This document shows, piece by piece, positions 6,083-10,979 of a DNA stretch of 10,979 nucleotides. This stretch comes from Verrucomicrobiales bacterium (lineage in GTDB: Bacteria; Verrucomicrobiota; Verrucomicrobiia; Limisphaerales; UBA1096). Where the stretch lies: assembly GCA_011523195.1 (NCBI GenBank), contig WTHH01000124.1, positions 1-10,979 of the forward strand, read 5' to 3'. The position numbers and the translations under genes were made by a program. Under the pieces are notes generated by a model. It was not told the origin of the DNA, did not search any database, and worked only from the letters and a program-made list of their open reading frames with translations. Each line of letters begins with the position of its first letter. Position 1 is the stretch's first letter.

Positions 6083-7519
6083 TCAGGCGGCTGCGATACC
6101 GATCGAGCGTCGCTTATAGAGGAACTCGAACATGTTGCCCTCGTGCGGCTGATCCCAGGAGATTTTCATCGTGGAGATCGGCCCGAGGTTTAGCCGCTCG
6201 ATCAGCGGCGAAGCCAGCAGATCCTCATGGAACGCCTTGTTGCCGGTGATTGCGGTGACGACCAAAGACTCGCCCATCTGGTTGAGCATCTCCGCCTGCG
6301 GCACCTCCACCACGCTGGCGTACGGGCAGAGGAACTCGCGGTTGGCCAGGGGGTGGTCGAACGACTCGCAGTAAACGATTGTTGGTCGCAGGTAGGTGCC
6401 GCCGTCTGTGACGACCTTGCGGTCGCCGTCGCGATACTTCGCGGTCATCTCCTCGCAGCCCGGCTCGGAGAGGTCGGCGTCGATAGCCCCATCGATCCAT
6501 TCGCCCATCTTTGGGTTGGCGAAACCGGAGAGCTTGGCTTCGGGATCGTCCACCGTGGTCGGCTTGACCGGGCCCAGTTTTTGGGCCAACGCATCGGCAA
6601 TCTCGCGACCGTACTTGGGCACGACTACTGCGGAGGCATTCACACAGGAGCGCCCGCCGTTGTCGGCGATCGAGCCGGCGATCAGGTCGATGTGGTCACG
6701 CCAATTCTCAATCTCGTCGTCGCCTATCAGGATCTTGCTCCAGCCCGGGCCATGAATCTGGATGGCCGGGTTGTTGGCATACTGGTCGGTGGTGCTCTTG
6801 TCGCCAAAGATCAACGCCCGGCCGCAGCGATTCAAAATATCGGCCGCACCTTCATAGTCGGTGGGGTAAAAACTAAACGCTTCTTTCGGGCAACCGGCTT
6901 GGATGAACGCTTGGATCAGGCGATACGGTGTCCATGGCTCGTCTCGGCCAGGCTTCATCACGATCGGTGTCTTGAGCGCGATGGCTGGTAGCCACAGCGA
7001 GTTCACCGCTGGTGAATTGCTGGGCATGACAAGGCCAAGCGCTCTTGAGGTTGGGTAAAAACAAACCTGCGTCCCGAACTGCTCGCCCACGCCGGCATCG
7101 AGGATGGAAGGATCGATCCCGCGGGTAAGGCCGTTGAGCACCACTTGCATGTTAGTCAACGCGTAGTGGATCTTGTCCATGTTGCGCCGAACCATCACGT
7201 GCGGAAGGCCGCTAGTAGAGGAAAGGGTCTCAACGTATTGACTAGGTGATTGTATCTCGCCCTCGACCCCGATCTCTACTTCACCATTGAGAAAAATCTC
7301 GCCGGCCTTTGCCCCGATCTCGATTAGTTCCGTGGTGGAAAAACGGCGTAAGGCTCCCCGGCCTTCGTCGATGCGTTGCAGGTCACGGCGAACCACGCCG
7401 GCGTTCACCTGACTGACGGTGGCCTTGGTGGCCCCGTCACGATAGTCTGTCACCTCAATCTTATTGAGGCTGACATACGGTTCGCCTAGGCGTAGGCATG
7501 GGATGTGCGGTACAGCCAT
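6083..7519 (-). CDS. Aldehyde-dehydrogenase-fold acyl reductase, LuxC/EhpG/GriC-like
   Basis: 478 residues from ATG 7519 (an upstream in-frame start at 7636 would overlap the preceding gene by over 100 bp and is rejected). ALDH-superfamily features: the cofactor-domain strand around GLVMPSNSPAVNSLWLPAIA (162-181), then TPIVMKPGRDEPWTP, the nucleophile Cys292 in DNGGRSCVNA, and a late EFLCPYASVVEV matching 'E.FGPV'. The usual ELGGK motif with the general-base Glu is absent; IQIHGPGWSKI stands there (253-263). Loss of that Glu is typical of ALDH-fold enzymes that act on activated acyl groups and run toward aldehyde. The gene starts one base after the stop of the acyl-adenylating gene and has GAGGGAG as ribosome binding site, so both products are likely stoichiometric. 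Known pairs of this kind are GriC/GriD (grixazone, reduces 3-amino-4-hydroxybenzoate) and EhpG/EhpF (phenazine). Inferred reaction: acyl-adenylate or thioester plus NAD(P)H to aldehyde. Substrate unknown. Confidence 0.82.
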   Translation of the reverse strand: MAVPHIPCLRLGEPYVSLNKIEVTDYRDGATKATVSQVNAGVVRRDLQRIDEGRGALRRFSTTELIEIGAKAGEIFLNGEVEIGVEGEIQSPSQYVETLSSTSGLPHVMVRRNMDKIHYALTNMQVVLNGLTRGIDPSILDAGVGEQFGTQVCFYPTSRALGLVMPSNSPAVNSLWLPAIALKTPIVMKPGRDEPWTPYRLIQAFIQAGCPKEAFSFYPTDYEGAADILNRCGRALIFGDKSTTDQYANNPAIQIHGPGWSKILIGDDEIENWRDHIDLIAGSIADNGGRSCVNASAVVVPKYGREIADALAQKLGPVKPTTVDDPEAKLSGFANPKMGEWIDGAIDADLSEPGCEEMTAKYRDGDRKVVTDGGTYLRPTIVYCESFDHPLANREFLCPYASVVEVPQAEMLNQMGESLVVTAITGNKAFHEDLLASPLIERLNLGPISTMKISWDQPHEGNMFEFLYKRRSIGIAAA

Positions 7520-7520
7520 C

Positions 7521-8600
7521 TTAGTAGACTCCCTCGACGATCTTTTTCTCCATAGCGCCGAATGGGCGCACCTCCGCCACCCCGTCCCAAGGGCATTCCT
7601 CCCAGGGCGATCGGCGGATGGCCTCGTCGCGCTCAAGGAAGCGTGGCATGAAAAATTCCTTGGTCAACGTCGTCAATTCCACCCGGCCCCATGCGTCGTA
7701 GTCGACGAGGTTTTCGGTCTGCTTCGGATCGACCACGCGCAACACTGCGCGCGGCTGGGGTGCGTGGTACGTGATTGAGTAATCGTTGTCCGGGCCAAAC
7801 GGACGGTGACGGGCAAGGCCCATCAACGTGTTGCCGTAGGTCGGCACGAAGCCGATCTGGTTTTCGCAGATTTCCTCGACGAGAAAGCGCGTGTACTGTT
7901 GATCCATCGTCGTTCCCCCGCAGAACACGCCCTTAATTCCCGCCTTGATCAGGTCCACGCGCTCGGCCATCGCCTCGAGCAGCTTGGGCGTGGTGAATAA
8001 CGCGCTTACCTTGCGGTTTTTCAGGATGGTGATCGCTTGATCGATGACGTGATCCATGTAGGCGCGGGCTTGGTCAAATTGCTTGCTGGAGATGAGTCGC
8101 TTCACCCATCGGGGGTCGAGGTCGACGAAGTACGTTGAGCAGCCGCGGACGTTTGCAAGGTGCTCGATCGACAATCTCAGCCGGCGTGGGCCGGTCGGGC
8201 CAACCATCATCCAATAGTGGTCACGCGGAAAGTGGTCGTCATTGAGCGTCTCGGAAAACTCGCTGTAATCGATCTTGTAATCCTCCCAGCCGATGCGCTG
8301 CTTGGGCATGCCGGTGGTACCGCCAGTCTCGAAGATGCTAAACGGCCGACCATCGTAGGCCTTGGGACGCCAAACCTCGTTTGGCATGTCGCGCAGCCAC
8401 TCGTCCTGAAAGTGAGGAAACTTCGCGATGATGTCATCGAAGCATGTGATCTCCTCAGCAGGGTTCCAGCCGGCTTCCTTCGCCCAATCCAGCCAGAAAG
8501 GCGAGCCGGTCTCGGGCGAGAAATGCCACTTCACAATTTCTACTGCATGCGCATCAAGATGCACCTTGGCATCCTGAACATTTCGTTCCAAGTTAGACAT
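7521..8600 (-). CDS. Acyl-adenylating enzyme, LuxE/EhpF/GriD-like (AMP-binding fold)
   Basis: 359 residues. The phosphate-binding loop of the ANL (AMP-forming) superfamily is clear at 91-101, ETGGTTGMPKQ. The later motif region reads GFVPTYGNTLMG, where most family members have 'YGxTE'; the Glu is replaced by Leu. The hinge region reads ELTTLTKEFFMPRFLERDEAIR, with the conserved Asp kept. Only about 30 residues follow, so the mobile C-terminal domain with its A10 lysine is essentially missing; phenylacetate-CoA ligases run to about 430 residues. Short forms of this kind occur in LuxE-type acyl-protein synthetases and in EhpF/GriD, which activate a carboxylic acid for a partner reductase. The partner gene begins one base after this stop. 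ATG 8600 is not preceded by a Shine-Dalgarno sequence. The substrate is unknown; the aryl-acid reductase parallel is an inference from gene pairing and motif style. Confidence 0.8.
   Translation of the reverse strand: MSNLERNVQDAKVHLDAHAVEIVKWHFSPETGSPFWLDWAKEAGWNPAEEITCFDDIIAKFPHFQDEWLRDMPNEVWRPKAYDGRPFSIFETGGTTGMPKQRIGWEDYKIDYSEFSETLNDDHFPRDHYWMMVGPTGPRRLRLSIEHLANVRGCSTYFVDLDPRWVKRLISSKQFDQARAYMDHVIDQAITILKNRKVSALFTTPKLLEAMAERVDLIKAGIKGVFCGGTTMDQQYTRFLVEEICENQIGFVPTYGNTLMGLARHRPFGPDNDYSITYHAPQPRAVLRVVDPKQTENLVDYDAWGRVELTTLTKEFFMPRFLERDEAIRRSPWEECPWDGVAEVRPFGAMEKKIVEGVY
7529..7535 (-). promoter_or_regulatory. Ribosome binding site of the acyl reductase
   Basis: GAGGGAG on the minus strand, 9 bases before ATG 7519 and inside the last codons of the acyl-adenylating gene. 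It settles the reductase start and supports coupled translation. Confidence 0.6.
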
Positions 8601-8613
8601 TAATTCTGTTTTT

Positions 8614-8640
8614 AAAAAAAGGCTCGCCTGAGGTTCAGGC
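8614..8640 (-). terminator. Rho-independent-like terminator after the symporter gene
   Basis: On the minus strand GCCTGA-ACC-TCAGGC forms a 6-bp stem with a 3-base loop (8626-8640), then five bases and a run of seven T (8614-8620). The symporter TGA stop is inside the left arm. The next gene starts about 14 bases after the T-run, so read-through or attenuation is possible. Confidence 0.5.
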
Positions 8641-10242
8641 TTTATTAGTTGGGAAAAAGCGATCGATTGTTGATTGTTTTGGCGCCTTAGTCACAAGCGA
8701 AACTCCGATCAACGCCACCACGGATGCCAGAAAAATAAAGGTTACCGGCATCACCCCGGCAATCAGATATTCTCCGTGCTCTTTCACTCCGAACCACTGT
8801 TCCCCACTCTCGCGGCCAAGCGCATCATATATAAACATAGCCCATGTAATTACAGTGGCAATTACGCTAGCGAAAACGCCTGCGGTCGTCACTCGCTTCC
8901 AGAAAACCGATGCGAATGCGATAGGGAACAATGCCGCGAACCCGCTAAAACACCATACACCGAGGTTGAACACGCTCTTGGTCTCGAATAACGAGATAAC
9001 ATAGGTGATTAGCACGATGAACACGATAAAGCCGCGGCCTAGCCAGACCTTTTGGCTGTCACTTACCTTTCCCTTTAGCGGGACGACAAAGTCGTTGGTG
9101 AACATGCTGCCGATGCAGACAAATTGCGAGTCGAGTGAACTCATGATTGCCGCCAGCACCCCGGCGGAAAACAAACCGATGAGGATCGGGCTATCCATGA
9201 ATTTTTTCACCATCGCACTCAGGACTGCGTTTGGATTCGCGTTGCCGTTGGGCAACGGTGGCACTGTAAGATCCCCGGCTGCATGTAGGCCGGCAGCCCA
9301 GATGCCGATCAGGATGCACGGCACCCAGACGATCATGATGCAGATCGGATGGGCGATGACTGTCAGTCGAAATGACTTGGCACTCTTGGCTGTCAGCCAG
9401 TGTTGGAACAAGTGTGGGAACATGCCGACACTCAGGGGAACCAGCATGTAACTGATAAAATGCGGCACGGTCATCAGACCCTCGCGCTGCAATTTTTCGG
9501 GCGCATGTTCGAGTGCCTTAGCTGAGGCTTCCGAAAGGCCTCCAAGAGTGTCCGCAATCACTAAAAACCCGACCAAGCCCATGACCATGAAGACTATCGT
9601 CTGGAAGGTATTCGCCCAGGCAGCGGAGCGTACCCCGCCGAAAAACACGTAAAACAACACGACACAGCAAATCACCAGCCCGGACAACCAGGCGGGAACC
9701 GCCCCAGCTGCAAACGTCTCCGGGAACATTCCGCGGGTAACACCGAAGATATAGTTACCCGCACCCATCAAGCCGACGAGCAGGTATGGGATGATCAGGC
9801 CAACCAATATCGGGAACATCAGGTAGCCAAGCGCCTTCGACTCGAAGCGGTCCCGGAAAAACTGGATCTGCGTCACATAGCCGTATTTTTTGCCGAAGCT
9901 CCACATGCGAATGCCGACGAGGAAAAAACAGGCGGTGTGAATCAGGCCGGAGCTGGAGGCCATCAACCCGTAGGTGCCGATACCCAGGCTGAACGCCTTG
10001 CCGGTGGAGCCGACCAGCGCGAAGGCAGTCATCGTCGTCCCGAACACGCTCATCAAAAGCATGAACGGCCCGATCGACTGGCTCGCGACGAAGAAATCCT
10101 TGCTGGACCCGCGGAACATCCGGCTGGACACCCAGCCAAGCGCAAACAACGCGAGCATGTAAACGATGATGATGTACAGCGGCGTACGGGTCGCTGGCTC
10201 GGCCGCTTGGCCAAGCGCGATTAATGACGATGCCTGTATCAT
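8635..10242 (-). CDS. Sodium:solute symporter (SSS) family transporter
   Basis: 535 residues, strongly hydrophobic, with about 13 membrane segments expected from the SSS fold. Family landmarks seen: SSKDFFVASQSIGPF near 46-60 (the 'dyflaGR.l' position), GYVTQIQFFRDRFESK (121-136), GGVRSAAWANTFQ (202-214), matching 'GG..a.w.D..Q', and SSLDSQFVCIGSMFTNDF (368-385), the helix with the Na+-site serines. It imports a solute with Na+ across the cytoplasmic membrane; the solute cannot be named. A 4-bp ATGA overlap joins it to the upstream DUF3311-like gene, and AGGGGGG at 10249-10255 is a good ribosome binding site. The N-terminal IALGQAAEP before the first helix is encoded by an exact copy of the palindrome. 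It lies upstream of the carboxylate-reductase-like pair on the same strand, which makes a carboxylate a candidate substrate. Confidence 0.93.
   Translation of the reverse strand: MIQASSLIALGQAAEPATRTPLYIIIVYMLALFALGWVSSRMFRGSSKDFFVASQSIGPFMLLMSVFGTTMTAFALVGSTGKAFSLGIGTYGLMASSSGLIHTACFFLVGIRMWSFGKKYGYVTQIQFFRDRFESKALGYLMFPILVGLIIPYLLVGLMGAGNYIFGVTRGMFPETFAAGAVPAWLSGLVICCVVLFYVFFGGVRSAAWANTFQTIVFMVMGLVGFLVIADTLGGLSEASAKALEHAPEKLQREGLMTVPHFISYMLVPLSVGMFPHLFQHWLTAKSAKSFRLTVIAHPICIMIVWVPCILIGIWAAGLHAAGDLTVPPLPNGNANPNAVLSAMVKKFMDSPILIGLFSAGVLAAIMSSLDSQFVCIGSMFTNDFVVPLKGKVSDSQKVWLGRGFIVFIVLITYVISLFETKSVFNLGVWCFSGFAALFPIAFASVFWKRVTTAGVFASVIATVITWAMFIYDALGRESGEQWFGVKEHGEYLIAGVMPVTFIFLASVVALIGVSLVTKAPKQSTIDRFFPTNKA
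10204..10217. repeat. Perfect 14-bp palindrome CGCTTGGCCAAGCG, copy 3
   Basis: Exact copy in the first codons of the symporter gene, about 25 bp after its start, read on the minus strand as ALGQA. Half copies GCCAAGCG also lie inside this gene at 8815-8822, 9826-9833 and 10135-10142. Confidence 0.8.
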
Positions 10243-10469
10243 TGTTCGCCCCCCTGTTCGTCAGCCGACTCGGCCCACTCCTCGATGTCGCTTGGCCAAG
10301 CCCACTTGATGGCCATAGCCCAAACCCCGGCCGCCATGCAGGAAAACAGCGCGTGGTAAAATAGGCCAAGCGGCATAAACCCAAAAACGAGGGTCTTGTC
10401 ATCCCACCACCAGAAATCCTGATGGATGATCGCCAGCAGGGCGATCAGTGCGTAAACAACATTTTTCAT
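10239..10469 (-). CDS. Small DUF3311-like membrane protein, symporter partner
   Basis: 76 residues with two hydrophobic segments, at about 4-15 and 30-53, separated by the tryptophan-rich loop HQDFWWWDDKT and by FGFMPLGLFYH. The C-terminus is acidic and soluble (SDIEEWAESADEQGGEQ). Size, the 'G-x-P...Y/F' pattern entering the second helix, and position directly before an SSS transporter fit the DUF3311 group, small proteins often encoded with SSS symporters; their function is not established, an accessory subunit being the usual guess. The stop overlaps the symporter start by 4 bp. ATG 10469 lies 27 bp after the stop of the beta-propeller gene and has no strong Shine-Dalgarno sequence. Confidence 0.75.
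   Translation of the reverse strand: MKNVVYALIALLAIIHQDFWWWDDKTLVFGFMPLGLFYHALFSCMAAGVWAMAIKWAWPSDIEEWAESADEQGGEQ
10249..10255 (-). promoter_or_regulatory. Ribosome binding site of the symporter
   Basis: AGGGGGG on the minus strand, 6 bases before ATG 10242 and inside the DUF3311-like gene. It is among the strongest such sites in the window. Confidence 0.5.
10289..10302. repeat. 14-bp palindrome with one mismatch (CGCTTGGCCAAGCC)
   Basis: The inner 12 bases GCTTGGCCAAGC are exact. It lies near the 3' end of the DUF3311-like gene, read there as AWPS, a third reading frame for the repeat. A half copy GGCCAAGCG lies at 10364-10372. Confidence 0.6.
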
Positions 10470-10496
10470 GAGCCGGGTTGCGGGGGTTGCTCGGGG

Positions 10497-10979
10497 TTAC
10501 TTGGCTTTTTTCTTGTCCGTGGCGGACTTGGAACGGGCCTCGTCGTAAACCGCGTACAGGTGCGACTGGGTGGCCACGTACAACACGCCGTTGGCCACAA
10601 CCGGGGTCGAGTAGATCGGCGCCGGGAAATAGGTCTCGCTCAGCACCTTCATTTTTGTGTCGGAGGCCAGCACCACAAAGTCGCCGTCCTCGTCGCCCAC
10701 GTAAACCTTGCCGTCAGCCACCAGTGTGGAACCCCACATGTGAGCCTTCATGTCGTACACCCAGTGCAGCTTGCCGGTGTCGGCGTCGAGACAGTGGATG
10801 AAGCCAGAAAAGTCACCGACGAACAGCAGGCCGTTGTCCTCGTCGATCGAGACTGTGGAGATGCTTCGCTTGATTCCCTTGTACGACCAGATCTCACCGC
10901 TCTTGGTGATGTCGCCCTTCTTGGACGGATCGAGGCAGACAAGATGGCCGACGCCTTCTCCGTGCTCGGGGTCCTGTCC
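10497..10979 (-). CDS. PQQ-like beta-propeller repeat protein, C-terminal part (5' end outside window)
   Basis: The frame is open to the right edge, so 160 C-terminal residues are visible. Propeller repeats are evident: EIWSYKGIKRSISTVSI, then LLFVGDFSGFIHCLDADTGK with LHWVYDMKAHMWGSTLV, then KVYVGDEDGDFVVLA and finally APIYSTPVVANGVLYVATQS with HLYAVY. The 'G.vyv...G.l.aLda.tG...W' unit is that of the PQQ (WD-like) repeat family of quinoprotein dehydrogenases and BamB. The GQDPEHGEGVGHLVCLDPSK stretch is common in large PQQ-like proteins of Planctomycetota and Verrucomicrobiota. Whether it binds PQQ or is an enzyme cannot be told. It ends in a lysine-rich tail (SATDKKKAK). Being 27 bp upstream of the DUF3311-like gene on the same strand, it may share a transcript. 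Confidence 0.85.
   Translation of the reverse strand, partial: GQDPEHGEGVGHLVCLDPSKKGDITKSGEIWSYKGIKRSISTVSIDEDNGLLFVGDFSGFIHCLDADTGKLHWVYDMKAHMWGSTLVADGKVYVGDEDGDFVVLASDTKMKVLSETYFPAPIYSTPVVANGVLYVATQSHLYAVYDEARSKSATDKKKAK

Noticed and set aside
6227..6991. Plus-strand ORF of 254 codons opposite the acyl reductase
   Set aside because: The ALDH-fold gene on the other strand has clear motifs through this whole interval; the antisense frame shows none.
7517..7636. N-terminal extension of the reductase from a start at 7636
   Set aside because: The added 39 residues are Arg/Ser-rich, non-homologous in character and overlap the upstream gene; ATG 7519 has a ribosome binding site.
380..10302. CRISPR array or tandem repeats
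   Set aside because: The repeated palindrome copies are irregularly spaced by tens of bases to kilobases and lie mostly in coding sequence; there are no spacers.

Overview
The window is a gene-dense, GC-rich bacterial chromosome segment with several two-gene overlaps and no stretch over 300 bases without a gene. A sulfatase and a PQQ-type beta-propeller protein at the two ends, together with weak or absent Shine-Dalgarno sequences at many starts, suggest a Verrucomicrobiota or Planctomycetota member, probably aquatic. That placement is inferred from gene content only; no rRNA or other phylogenetic marker is present.

Layout. The plus strand carries the 3' end of an arylsulfatase-family gene, followed 6 bp later by a PAP2-type membrane phosphatase/transferase. 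Facing it on the minus strand is a run read right to left: a NatA-like ABC ATPase, a NatB-like permease (4-bp ATGA overlap), then purS and purQ. Divergent from the ABC genes, a plus-strand gene encodes a metallo-beta-lactamase/beta-CASP nuclease. It ends convergently against a second minus-strand run that starts beyond the right edge: a PQQ-like beta-propeller protein (partial), a small DUF3311-like membrane protein, a sodium:solute symporter (4-bp overlap), an acyl-adenylating enzyme of the LuxE/EhpF/GriD type, and an aldehyde-dehydrogenase-fold reductase of the LuxC/EhpG/GriC type (1 bp apart).

How the genes work together. The last two genes look like a two-protein ATP-dependent carboxylate reductase: one activates a carboxylic acid as the acyl-adenylate and the other reduces it to the aldehyde. 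They lie directly downstream of a two-part Na+ symporter module, so uptake of a carboxylate followed by its reduction is a reasonable hypothesis for this locus. A candidate terminator lies between transporter and reductase, so co-transcription may be partial. PurS and PurQ are two subunits of FGAM synthase; the large subunit PurL is not in the window.

The most striking non-gene signal is a 14-bp perfect palindrome, CGCTTGGCCAAGCG, present three times exactly and four more times with one mismatch, with many copies of its half. The copies lie near gene starts and ends, both between genes and inside coding sequence, where they are read in different frames. It looks like a genome-wide iterated palindrome.
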